Positions 16,385 through 24,450 of a stretch of 35,035 bases of DNA are shown piece after piece. Both the position numbers and the translations under genes were made by a program. The stretch lies in IMG/VR virus record IMGVR_UViG_3300010354_007053, positions 1 to 35,035 of that record; one strand, written 5' to 3'. The DNA comes from a virus. Below the pieces are notes generated by a model. It searched no databases. It was not told the origin of the DNA and saw nothing but the letters and a program-made list of their open reading frames with translations. Position 1 is the first letter of the stretch. Each line of letters begins with the position of its first letter.

Positions 16385-17569
16385 ATGGAAAAAATACCAT
16401 TATTCAAAGTGTTCATGTCTGAAACAGCACCAAAAGCTGTTACAGAAGTTCTTACTAGTGGGTTTATTGGTCAAGGGCCAAAGGTAGAAGAGTTGGAGAA
16501 GAATCTAACTTCTTACTTTGGAAATACATCAGCTGAAGTTTTAACGTTCAACTCAGCAACTTCGGCAGAGCATCTAATTTATCATCTACTAAAGAAACCA
16601 TCAAGACTCACAACAACATACGATGCTGGTCAAACTTGGTATGATTGGCAAGGATTAGAAGAGGGTGATGAAGTTCTAACAACACCACTAACTTGTACCG
16701 CAACAAACTGGCCAATATTGGCAAACGGTTTAAAAATAAAATGGGTTGATGTTGATCCAAATACAATGAATATTTCTTTGGAAGATTTGAAAGCAAAGTT
16801 ATCAGAAAAAACAAAGATTGTTGTTGTTGTTCATTGGGGTGGGTATCCTGTTGATTTGGTTGAACTTCAAAAAATCAGAAATGATTTTCACGCCAAGTAT
16901 GGTTTTTCATTTATGATAGTAGATGATTCGGCTCATGCTTTTGGTTCTGAATTAGATAATAAACTCATTGGCACATTCGATACTATTTCAACTTTTTCAA
17001 TGCAAGCGATTAAGCACATAACTTCTATTGACGGTGGGTTTTGGTTGTGTCCTTACAATGAATTAAATAAACGTGGAAAACTACAAAGATGGTATGGGAT
17101 TGATAGAGAAGGACCAAGAGCAGATTTTAGATGTGAAAGCGATATAGAAGAATGGGGATTTAAGTTTCACATGAATGATGTTTCTGCTGCGGTTGGTATA
17201 GAAAATTTAAAACACGCAAAGTATATAATTGGTAAACATAGAGATAACGCTAAGTATTACAACACAGAACTTCAAGGTGTAAGTGGTGTAACACTCTTAG
17301 AAAATTCTCCAAGAAAAAAATCTGCTTATTGGTTATATACAATGCGAGTAGAAAGAAGAGATGAGTTTATGCGTTACATGAATAGTTGTGGCATTGTTAC
17401 GAGTAGAGTACATGAAAGAAACGATAAACATACTTGCGTTAAAGAATTCGTTACTGAATTACCCAATGTGGAAATGGTAACTAAAGACATGATATGTATT
17501 CCTGTTGGTTGGTGGGTTACTGAAGAGCAACGTGAATATATTGTTAACTGTATCAAGAGGGGTTGGTGA
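16385..17569 (+). CDS. DegT/DnrJ/EryC1/StrS family sugar aminotransferase
   Basis: 394-aa PLP enzyme that transfers an amino group to a keto sugar nucleotide. Key parts are GFIGQGPKVEELE near the start, TPLTCTATNWPIL, VDDSAHAFGSEL (D180/D181 for the pyridine nitrogen), and the lysine in SMQAIKHITSIDGG (K210) that forms the Schiff base. The C-terminal domain has the usual WLYTMRV and IPVGWWVTEEQRE strings. It implies that an amino sugar is made or modified, but no 4,6-dehydratase is in this window, so the keto substrate would come from the host or from elsewhere in the genome. Confidence 0.94.
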   Translation: MEKIPLFKVFMSETAPKAVTEVLTSGFIGQGPKVEELEKNLTSYFGNTSAEVLTFNSATSAEHLIYHLLKKPSRLTTTYDAGQTWYDWQGLEEGDEVLTTPLTCTATNWPILANGLKIKWVDVDPNTMNISLEDLKAKLSEKTKIVVVVHWGGYPVDLVELQKIRNDFHAKYGFSFMIVDDSAHAFGSELDNKLIGTFDTISTFSMQAIKHITSIDGGFWLCPYNELNKRGKLQRWYGIDREGPRADFRCESDIEEWGFKFHMNDVSAAVGIENLKHAKYIIGKHRDNAKYYNTELQGVSGVTLLENSPRKKSAYWLYTMRVERRDEFMRYMNSCGIVTSRVHERNDKHTCVKEFVTELPNVEMVTKDMICIPVGWWVTEEQREYIVNCIKRGW

Positions 17570-18252
17570 TGAAACATTGGGAAGAGTTTTGGAGTATTAA
17601 ACAACAGAAACCTATTATAGAAGTTCCACCACAATCATTATATGGTGGAACTTATATAGAACCACTTGCTTCAATTGGTATGTCATGCTTCTTAGAACCT
17701 GTTCGTGATTTATTTAAAGAAGGGGTTTCCATATTAGACTACGGATGTGGTGCGGGGATATTAGCTAATTTTATTAGTGAACGGTTAAAAGATTATACGT
17801 ACTACGGATTAGAAATAAATTCAGAGCATGGTATTGAAAGACTTGATATTGCAAAAAAATACTTAACTGATAATAGAAATTACTTTGGATTAATAAACGA
17901 AGATTTAACATCGGTTCTAAAAAATAAAATAGACTGTGTTGTTTTGATTTCTATTTTTACACATTTAAAAATAGATGCAGTTAAAGATATAATTTTTAAT
18001 TTGAAACCTTTATTTGAAACAAACAAAGAAGCAAAAATTATATTCTCTTGTTTTATTGCAGAAGAAGATAATGTTATAGATTATAAACCAGAAATATCTG
18101 ATGAGTTTTACGGAGTTAGTTTTATAAAAGAAATTGATTTAGTTAACTTCTGTGAAGAAAATAATTTAAAATTAAGTAAGTGTTTTGATTTTGTTGCACA
18201 GAATGATCATGTTCATAATATATACATGATTGAAGTAGGTGAAAATTTATGA
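17569..18252 (+). CDS. Class I SAM-dependent methyltransferase
   Basis: 227-aa Rossmann methyltransferase. SAM motif I is ILDYGCGAG (55-63), followed by an acidic strand end YGLEIN and the INEDLTSVL segment. Later strands are VVLISIFTHLKIDAVKDI and AKIIFSCFIAE. It resembles small-molecule or glycan O/N-methyltransferases and not DNA enzymes, as there is no SPPY/DPPY. The start at 17569 overlaps the DegT stop (TGATG) and has AGAGGGG 7 nt upstream. It is probably a tailoring enzyme of the glycan. Confidence 0.87.
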   Translation: MKHWEEFWSIKQQKPIIEVPPQSLYGGTYIEPLASIGMSCFLEPVRDLFKEGVSILDYGCGAGILANFISERLKDYTYYGLEINSEHGIERLDIAKKYLTDNRNYFGLINEDLTSVLKNKIDCVVLISIFTHLKIDAVKDIIFNLKPLFETNKEAKIIFSCFIAEEDNVIDYKPEISDEFYGVSFIKEIDLVNFCEENNLKLSKCFDFVAQNDHVHNIYMIEVGENL

Positions 18253-18815
18253 TCGGTTGGAATGAAGAAATTAAAAAAGAATTGGGGTACTGTGGTAATA
18301 ATGTATTTATTGGACATAATGTTGTATTCACAAATCCAAAAGAAGTTTACCTAAGTGATAACGTTAGAATAGACCCATTTACTTTAATAACAACTAAATT
18401 AAAAGTTGGAAGTTATGTTCAGATTTGTTCTCACGCAGTTCTTGGTGGTGGAAGTTCTCATACAATTACATTGGGTGACTGGACTTTCATAGGATATGGT
18501 TCTAAATTGTTCTGTGCATCTGAGGATTATAGTGGTGACTTTGGACCTGTAAATGAGTTTTGGGGTAACAACAAAATATTTAGAGGCGATATTACGTTGA
18601 GTAACCACTCTGGTATTGCTTCTGATACAATGTTGTTTCCTGGTGTTCATCTACCAGAAGGCTGCACTATTGGTGCTAAAAGTTTTGTTTATCCAAAAGT
18701 TGAATTAATTGAATGGAGTGTTTGGCTTGGAAATCCTTTAAAGTTTCATAAAATGAGAAATAAAGAGAACGTACTTGCGTTTGCAAAAGATAAAGAATTT
18801 TTGAAGAAACATTAA
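18249..18815 (+). CDS. Left-handed beta-helix (hexapeptide) acyltransferase
   Basis: 188-aa protein of repeated hexapeptide turns: VFIGHNVVFTNPKEVYLSDN, VRIDPFTLIT, SYVQICSHAVLGGG, ITLGDWTFIGYGS, IASDTMLFPGVHLPEGCTIGAKSFV. The SHAVLGGGSSH histidines are candidate catalytic residues. With the DegT aminotransferase nearby, N-acetylation of an amino sugar is the likely job; serine O-acetyltransferase-like or colanic-acid-type O-acetylation is an alternative. The start overlaps the methyltransferase stop (ATGA). Confidence 0.9.
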   Translation: MIGWNEEIKKELGYCGNNVFIGHNVVFTNPKEVYLSDNVRIDPFTLITTKLKVGSYVQICSHAVLGGGSSHTITLGDWTFIGYGSKLFCASEDYSGDFGPVNEFWGNNKIFRGDITLSNHSGIASDTMLFPGVHLPEGCTIGAKSFVYPKVELIEWSVWLGNPLKFHKMRNKENVLAFAKDKEFLKKH

Positions 18816-18823
18816 GAAAATAT

Positions 18824-19570
18824 ATGAAGTGTTGTAAAGTAATATGCTTTTGGTTTGGATGGAGAAGACAATTTAGTAACAACGTTAGTAACATTACTGA
18901 ATTAGTTCCTACAATAGTAAACACGGAATTAAATATTGAGAACGGAATAGATACCGATGTTTTATTTGTAGTAAACAAAACAAACACAGAATTAGATAAT
19001 TCACTCGATAAATATGATGGTATGCAAACTAAGAATGGTTGTATTAAAGTTATTAAACGAGATAACATTGGTTTATCATTCGGTGCTTATTTAACAGCTT
19101 TCTCTCAATTTAAAAATGAATATGACTATTGGTTCTTCTCTGAAGATGATGTAATAATTTATCACGAAAATTATATGAAATCATTCGTAGATTTTTGGGA
19201 AAAAAATAAAGAGCAATTAGGATTTATCGCTTTAGCACCTATAAGTAATTATGGAAAATTACATTGTGGTGGAGGATGTGGAATGGTTTCTACAGAATGG
19301 ATGAAAAAAACATATAACGATTCTGATATAATCCGTATATTGCAAAATTATTCTACGTATAAAGAACAGTATGATATTGCAGATTCTACATTAGGTAGTG
19401 AAAATGCAGAAGTTCTTTTCTCTAGTTCTTTTGTTCACGATGGTAGAACGATAATGAATCACTCAGAGTATTCACCACTTGCAGCAAATTACACAAAGCA
19501 TAATAGTCAACGTAGATTTGAAACAAGAGAAAATCTAAATAAAAAATTTATATACACAGTTGGGGCATAA
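18824..19570 (+). CDS. Probable glycosyltransferase (GT-A/RgpF-like)
   Basis: 248-aa protein. It has a DTDVLFVVNK strand, the NIGLSFGAYLTAFSQF string similar to the N-x-G-x-x-xGA motif of RgpF/GT2-type enzymes, and an acidic SEDDVIIY motif (about 106-113) in place of DxD. The C-terminal half has GGGCGMVSTEWM, as in enzymes that test an acceptor at that loop. No signal peptide or membrane helix is seen. Assignment is by motif and by its position among other glycosyltransferases. Confidence 0.72.
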   Translation: MKCCKVICFWFGWRRQFSNNVSNITELVPTIVNTELNIENGIDTDVLFVVNKTNTELDNSLDKYDGMQTKNGCIKVIKRDNIGLSFGAYLTAFSQFKNEYDYWFFSEDDVIIYHENYMKSFVDFWEKNKEQLGFIALAPISNYGKLHCGGGCGMVSTEWMKKTYNDSDIIRILQNYSTYKEQYDIADSTLGSENAEVLFSSSFVHDGRTIMNHSEYSPLAANYTKHNSQRRFETRENLNKKFIYTVGA

Positions 19571-19571
19571 T

Positions 19572-20444
19572 ATGAAAAACTATTTCACAGAAAAAACAGC
19601 GATGGATATTCCTTGGATTGAATCTCCATTTTTTGAAAAAATACTAAACAACTCAGAGTATACAGAAGAAGAAAGAGAAACTCTAATAAAGTATAATAGA
19701 GATGGATATGTTGTGATTGATTTAGAATTGGATGACAATTTTATTAGTAATTTAATTAGTGGCGTTCAAGATGAATTAGATAAATTACCAACACAAGATT
19801 CGAGATACCATTACTCAGATTCACCTAGAGTTTTTGAAGCATGGAGAACTAATCCGTATGTTTTAGATTTAGCTCGTCATCCTAAGATATTGAAAACACT
19901 TGAGTTTCTTTATAATAAAAAACCAGTTCCATTTCAAACTATAAATTTTTTGAAGGGTAGTAATCAACCATTACACCAAGACTCTATTCATTTTTATACT
20001 CAACCAGAAAGATGGATGGTTGGAACTTGGACTGCTTTAGAAGATATGAGTGAACTAAATGGTCCATTGAATATAGTACCAGGTAGTCACAAACATCCAC
20101 ATTATAATTTTCAAAACTTAAATTTACCAGTTGTGGAGTTTGGAAATCAATTTGAAAATTACGCTGAGTATGAAAACTTTCTTATTCATTTAGTAGAAAC
20201 AATGAGTGAGAACAAAAAACAATGGATAGGTAAAAAAGGTCAAACATTAATTTGGGCTGCTAATTTATTACATGGTGGTGCTGAAATTATTGATAAAAAT
20301 TTAACACGTCATTCACAGGCCACTCATTTTTACTTTGAAGGGTGTAACCATTACTATGCACCTTTATTCTCAGATGTTACTAACGGAATATATTCAGATA
20401 AAGACTTAACAAACAAAGATATATTAAATCATATAATTGGGTGA
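19572..20444 (+). CDS. Phytanoyl-CoA dioxygenase (PhyH) family Fe(II)/2-oxoglutarate oxygenase
   Basis: 290-aa double-stranded beta-helix oxygenase. The iron triad is clear: H135-x-D137 in LHQDSIHFY and H234 in LLHGGAE, with R246 (TRHSQ) for 2-oxoglutarate. The intervening GPLNIVPGSHKHP is a family hallmark. It probably hydroxylates a small molecule or a lipid or sugar part of the glycan. The first in-frame start is a TTG at 19560 inside the previous gene; the ATG at 19572 is used. It is not of the TET/JBP DNA-oxidising type, so base hydroxylation is not suggested. Confidence 0.9.
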   Translation: MKNYFTEKTAMDIPWIESPFFEKILNNSEYTEEERETLIKYNRDGYVVIDLELDDNFISNLISGVQDELDKLPTQDSRYHYSDSPRVFEAWRTNPYVLDLARHPKILKTLEFLYNKKPVPFQTINFLKGSNQPLHQDSIHFYTQPERWMVGTWTALEDMSELNGPLNIVPGSHKHPHYNFQNLNLPVVEFGNQFENYAEYENFLIHLVETMSENKKQWIGKKGQTLIWAANLLHGGAEIIDKNLTRHSQATHFYFEGCNHYYAPLFSDVTNGIYSDKDLTNKDILNHIIG

Positions 20445-20447
20445 TGT

Positions 20448-21089
20448 ATGGCAAAGATAGTTTTTTTTGGTGGTACAGGTGGACTTGGTTCGAAAGTTAT
20501 AGAACATTTAGGAACACATACTATAAAGCCAGTTGGTTCGAGATTGGTTAATCTTGAAGAAGAATTAGAAATACAGAAATATTTCAATAGTAATAAAGAT
20601 TTAGATGTGCTTGTTATTTTTTCTAATTATAATTTTAATTCTTTCTTGCACAAGTACAAAGATAATCAAGAAGAATTAAATAAACAGATAGCAATAAACA
20701 TTGGAGGTGTTACTACTTGTATAGCAAACGCATTACCAAATATGAGAGAAAGAAACTTTGGTAGAATAATACTTGCTTCAAGTATAACAGTTGATAAAAA
20801 TGTTATTGGTACATCCTTGTATGCAGCAGCAAAAGCATACTATGAAAACATTGTAAAAACAATTTGCATTGAAAATGCACAAAAAGGAATAACTGCAAAC
20901 TGTATTCAGTTGGGTTACATGGACGGTGGTTTAACTTATACATTAGACGAGGAATTTCTAAAGAATACAATTAAATCAATTCCTGCTAAAAGACTCGGTA
21001 CACCTGAAGAAATAGCAATGACTATTGACTTTCTAATAAATAATCCTTATGTTAATGGAACTACAATTAAATTAACTGGCGGTTTATAA
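20448..21089 (+). CDS. Short-chain dehydrogenase/reductase (SDR)
   Basis: 213-aa NAD(P)-dependent oxidoreductase. The dinucleotide motif is FFGGTGGLGS (5-14), the catalytic serine lies in ASSIT (S111/S112), and the active site is Y125-AAA-K129 in SLYAAAKAYYE. ITANCIQLGYMDGG follows as the usual post-active-site loop. Length is slightly short for a classical SDR (about 250). It could reduce a keto sugar or act on the product of the PhyH enzyme encoded just upstream. It ends in TAATG, overlapping the next gene. Confidence 0.9.
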   Translation: MAKIVFFGGTGGLGSKVIEHLGTHTIKPVGSRLVNLEEELEIQKYFNSNKDLDVLVIFSNYNFNSFLHKYKDNQEELNKQIAINIGGVTTCIANALPNMRERNFGRIILASSITVDKNVIGTSLYAAAKAYYENIVKTICIENAQKGITANCIQLGYMDGGLTYTLDEEFLKNTIKSIPAKRLGTPEEIAMTIDFLINNPYVNGTTIKLTGGL

Positions 21090-22066
21090 TGCTGTATTAT
21101 AGAATAATAAATGATAAAGTTGTAGTGATGGATGAACTTCATTACTTATTGTTTTCCAAAGAAGATAAAGAAAAACATTCTGTTCCAGGATTACCAGACA
21201 ATTATGATGGATGGTTTCCTTTTTTAAGAATGTGCCATACTATTGGAGATTATGCAATAACAAGTGGAATCTTTGAAGCATTGAAAACAAAACATCCTAA
21301 GATACAAATAGCATTACCAACTGATGAATATTTATTGAAGTTTTTTGGTGAAGCGGGTTTGGAATATTATTCATCTGGAACCAATAATGGTTTGCAGAAT
21401 TTTCATATTGTTAATGCTAATAATCCACATATAGATTATTATTACAACTTCGGAGAATTTGAAAATATATTCACAGATCACGAAAGATGTTATACAAGTT
21501 TAGTTAAAAGACCAAACGGTGATATTCGTTCCTGCGATGAACCTTTAGCTGAACAAATACTTCGTAGGTTTGGGTTCACAGAAGAAGAGTTAAAAACTAT
21601 TGATAGTAGACCTAAGTTATACTTTTCTAATGAAGAAAAAGAAAAAGGTGACGCATTTATTAAATCACACATGGGAAATTCTGAGTATGGTTGTTTATTA
21701 TTTTCAGCAAGAATAGAAGAGTACCGTAACGAGTGGGAGTATGATACTGAACTATTTAATGCGTCTGAACAATATTCCAATTATCCTGTGTTTTATTATT
21801 CCAACGCTTTTGATTTAGAAACAACAAAGTGGAAGAAACGTTTTAATAACGCCATTGATTTTTCTAAAACAGATTTAACAATACGTGAACAACTTTATGT
21901 TAAGAGTAACGCAAAATTTAATATCGGTTATCAAGCAGGAGTTACCGATGCAATATCAGGAACAAATACAGAATGTCATGTTCTAACTCCATACTATAAC
22001 ATTGCGGAATGTTGTATTAGAGGAGTTACTTATTATTTTTCAGACGGTTCAATTAAAAGGTTTTAA
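21089..22066 (+). CDS. GT9-like (heptosyltransferase-type) protein, tandem copy 1
   Basis: 325-aa protein. FLRMCHTIGDYAITSGIFEALKTKHP (about 45-70) has the shape of the N-terminal GT9 signature (LRxxxxGDxxxxxPxL...P), and QIALPTDEYL is the next strand. The C-terminal half ends in REQLYVKSNAKFNIGYQAGVTD, resembling the acceptor-side GT9 pattern of a gate residue plus Gly. It is a clear paralogue of the next gene. A heptosyltransferase-type role in the glycan is an inference; the active-site residues are not certain. Confidence 0.68.
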   Translation: MLYYRIINDKVVVMDELHYLLFSKEDKEKHSVPGLPDNYDGWFPFLRMCHTIGDYAITSGIFEALKTKHPKIQIALPTDEYLLKFFGEAGLEYYSSGTNNGLQNFHIVNANNPHIDYYYNFGEFENIFTDHERCYTSLVKRPNGDIRSCDEPLAEQILRRFGFTEEELKTIDSRPKLYFSNEEKEKGDAFIKSHMGNSEYGCLLFSARIEEYRNEWEYDTELFNASEQYSNYPVFYYSNAFDLETTKWKKRFNNAIDFSKTDLTIREQLYVKSNAKFNIGYQAGVTDAISGTNTECHVLTPYYNIAECCIRGVTYYFSDGSIKRF

Positions 22067-22068
22067 TC

Positions 22069-22980
22069 ATGGCTATTTTTTATAGAATATACGATAACAC
22101 AATTAGACACGCATTTGAAACTGACAAACTTGGTTTTGATGTAAATGATCCCTCTTATATACCAGATGAGTATTTGGCAAACAAAAAGTTTATAGTGTTA
22201 AGAACTTGTAACTCATTAGGTGATTGGGGAATTATATCTGCAATGCCTCGATTACTAAAGCAGAAATATCCAGATTGTAAAGTGTATGTTCCATCTGTTG
22301 ATTTATTAACAAATATGTTTGCAGGTAGAAATACATGGAATCAATGGAACAATCCGTTTGAAAATGTTAAACAAATATTTCACAACAATCCGTGGGTTGA
22401 CGGATTTATAGATAATATAGATGATGAAGTTTTCCATGACCATTATAGAATATACGATTTAGATGATCCAGAAATACCACTTGTAAAACAAATGTTAAAG
22501 TTCTGGCAATTCGCAGATTCAGAAATGAAAGATTATTTACCTGAGATTTATTTCACACATGAAGAAATACAATTAGGAAATGAAATAATAAATTCTTATA
22601 TTGGTGATAATAAATTCGGTTCATTGTTATTGGCTAATACCACAAAAGATTTTTATGAAGACAATGTAAATGAATTACTTATTGGTGCTTTGGAATTATA
22701 CAAAGATTTACCGTTCTTCTATTATGGAAGTAAAGACATAAGTGAAACAAAGTTTAACTTTGTTAATGTTAAAGGAAATTTTAAGGATATGAAAATTCCA
22801 TTACGAGTTCAGTTATACATAAAGTCAAGAGCAATTGTTAACATTGGTTATCACAGCGGTATTAATGATATATTATGTAGGTATACAAATGTAGTATGTA
22901 CACCGATGCACCCAACAAGTAAAGAAACTTTAAGAGAAAATTATTTACACACTATAAACTATTTACGCTATGACTTTTAA
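22069..22980 (+). CDS. GT9-like (heptosyltransferase-type) protein, tandem copy 2
   Basis: 303-aa paralogue of the 21089 protein, sharing FYRI at the start, VLRTCNSLGDWGIISAMPRL (about 43-62) for the GT9-like donor loop, a Y-x-VPSVDLLTNMF strand, and RVQLYIKSRAIVNIGYHSGIND near the end. The GDWGI motif is a closer match to GT9 than copy 1. Tandem duplication with later divergence is the simplest reading. It overlaps the next gene by 11 nt. Confidence 0.7.
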   Translation: MAIFYRIYDNTIRHAFETDKLGFDVNDPSYIPDEYLANKKFIVLRTCNSLGDWGIISAMPRLLKQKYPDCKVYVPSVDLLTNMFAGRNTWNQWNNPFENVKQIFHNNPWVDGFIDNIDDEVFHDHYRIYDLDDPEIPLVKQMLKFWQFADSEMKDYLPEIYFTHEEIQLGNEIINSYIGDNKFGSLLLANTTKDFYEDNVNELLIGALELYKDLPFFYYGSKDISETKFNFVNVKGNFKDMKIPLRVQLYIKSRAIVNIGYHSGINDILCRYTNVVCTPMHPTSKETLRENYLHTINYLRYDF

Positions 22981-23527
22981 TGAACCAAATATTGAATCGA
23001 GTTATTCTATAAACACATTAGGAAGCACTATTTATCAAACAGTTTTGGATTATAAACCAGAACGAGTTATTGAGTTTGGTGCACTCTATGGTTATTCTAC
23101 TATTTGTATTGCTTCTGCTCTGAGGGAACTTGGTAGAGGGAAACTTATATGTTATGATATTTGGGACAAGTATGAGTACAAACACGCATCCATAAATGAA
23201 ACTCACTCTAATGTTATTAAGTATGGTTTAACCGATTATGTTGAATTGCAAGAAATGAATTTTTATGAATGGGTATTGAATCCTACTGACTTCGATTTAA
23301 TGCACTTAGATATTTCCAATGATGGTGATATAATTGAATTAGTTTATGATTCACTTGTAAAGAACAAAAAGCATGGTGTGGTTTTATTTGAAGGTGGTAC
23401 TGTTGAACGAGACAATGTTGAATGGATGATTAAGTACAATAAAAAACCATTCAGTTCAATACAGCAAAAAGTTCAGTATGAAATTGTTAACCCTATGTTT
23501 CCTTCACTTTCTAAGATAGTTTTATGA
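22970..23527 (+). CDS. Class I SAM-dependent methyltransferase (Methyltransf_24/CmcI-like)
   Basis: 185-aa Rossmann methyltransferase. SAM motif I reads ERVIEFGALYGYST (31-44), followed by the hydrophobic helix ICIASALRELGRG, the acidic strand LICYDIWDKYEYKHA, and a later FDLMHLDISND strand (D near 110) that often holds a metal in this family. The G-x-x-x-G-Y-S loop is typical of Methyltransf_24 and CmcI proteins, which methylate sugars or small hydroxyl compounds. It is shorter than many members, but the fold is complete. It overlaps the preceding gene by 11 nt and the following one by ATGA. Confidence 0.82.
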   Translation: MTFNEPNIESSYSINTLGSTIYQTVLDYKPERVIEFGALYGYSTICIASALRELGRGKLICYDIWDKYEYKHASINETHSNVIKYGLTDYVELQEMNFYEWVLNPTDFDLMHLDISNDGDIIELVYDSLVKNKKHGVVLFEGGTVERDNVEWMIKYNKKPFSSIQQKVQYEIVNPMFPSLSKIVL

Positions 23528-24450
23528 AGATAGCATTCTTTACAGAAATGGGATTCAATGGTAAGATACCGAGAACACATGAAAACATGAGAACTGAATT
23601 TGCTTGGATGTGTGCATTGAATGCAACTCACTACACTATTGGGCAAGTTCCAAATGAAGAATATGACTTGGGTGTAGTTATTATTCCTAAGAATAATCCA
23701 AACTTTAATATAGATGAATTAAAATCAACTTGTAAGAAAGTAGCAATAATGCAAGAAGGACCAAATTGGTTCTGGCAAGATTATGATTTAGCAAAACAGA
23801 TTTGGTATTTTAATACATTAACTTCAGCAGATATTATATTCACTCACAATAAAGCTGACCAAATGTATTATCAAGGTTTAACTTCACATCCTGATGTTCG
23901 TGTGTTACCTGCTCTTATGATTGAAGAAGTGATTAGTGATATTCCAAGTGTAGAAAGAAATGGTGTTATAATAGGTGGAAACTTTGTATCTTGGTATGGT
24001 GGATTTGATTCATACATAATTGCTTCTGATTTAAGTGAAGATGTGTACGCACCATCGATGGGTAGACGGCAACCTGGAGAGGAACACTTAATCAAACATT
24101 TACCATATATGAATTGGAAAGAATGGATTTATGCATTGAATAAATTTAAGTGGGGTATTCATTTAATGAGAACTCATGCAGCAGGAACATTTGCATTAAA
24201 CTGTTCTTATCTTGGTATTCCATGCATTGGCTATAATGGTTTAGATACACAAGAGTTGTTGCACCCAAACCTTTCAGTTGATGTTGGAGATTTACAAACA
24301 GCAAGGAAGTTGGCATTGAAACTAAAAGACGAAGAATTTTATAAAGAGCAGAGTGATATTACTAAAAAAATGTATAAGGAGTTTTATAGTGAAGATAAGT
24401 TTTATTCAGCCTTCAAGAAACAATTTGAAATATCTCAAATGGTCTTATGA
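23524..24450 (+). CDS. Probable GT-B glycosyltransferase
   Basis: 308-aa protein. The N-terminal part has MKIAFFTEMGFNGKIPR and a KKVAIMQEGPNWFWQDY strand; the C-terminal part has GVIIGGNFVSWYGG and WGIHLMRTHAAGTFALNCSYLGIPCIGYNG, the last resembling the donor-domain E/G-rich loop of GT4-type enzymes without a clear E-x7-E. A TARKLALKLKDEEFY string near the end is a common GT1/GT4 tail. Function is by fold pattern and by context. It shares its final 62 nt with the start of the next gene in another frame. Confidence 0.7.
   Translation: MKIAFFTEMGFNGKIPRTHENMRTEFAWMCALNATHYTIGQVPNEEYDLGVVIIPKNNPNFNIDELKSTCKKVAIMQEGPNWFWQDYDLAKQIWYFNTLTSADIIFTHNKADQMYYQGLTSHPDVRVLPALMIEEVISDIPSVERNGVIIGGNFVSWYGGFDSYIIASDLSEDVYAPSMGRRQPGEEHLIKHLPYMNWKEWIYALNKFKWGIHLMRTHAAGTFALNCSYLGIPCIGYNGLDTQELLHPNLSVDVGDLQTARKLALKLKDEEFYKEQSDITKKMYKEFYSEDKFYSAFKKQFEISQMVL

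Noticed and set aside
24353-24388. Upstream start at 24353 for the last GT2 gene, or a frameshift joining it with the previous gene
   Set aside because: The GTG at 24389 has an excellent Shine-Dalgarno and begins the usual GT2 first strand; no slippery site was seen, and both proteins have normal ends.
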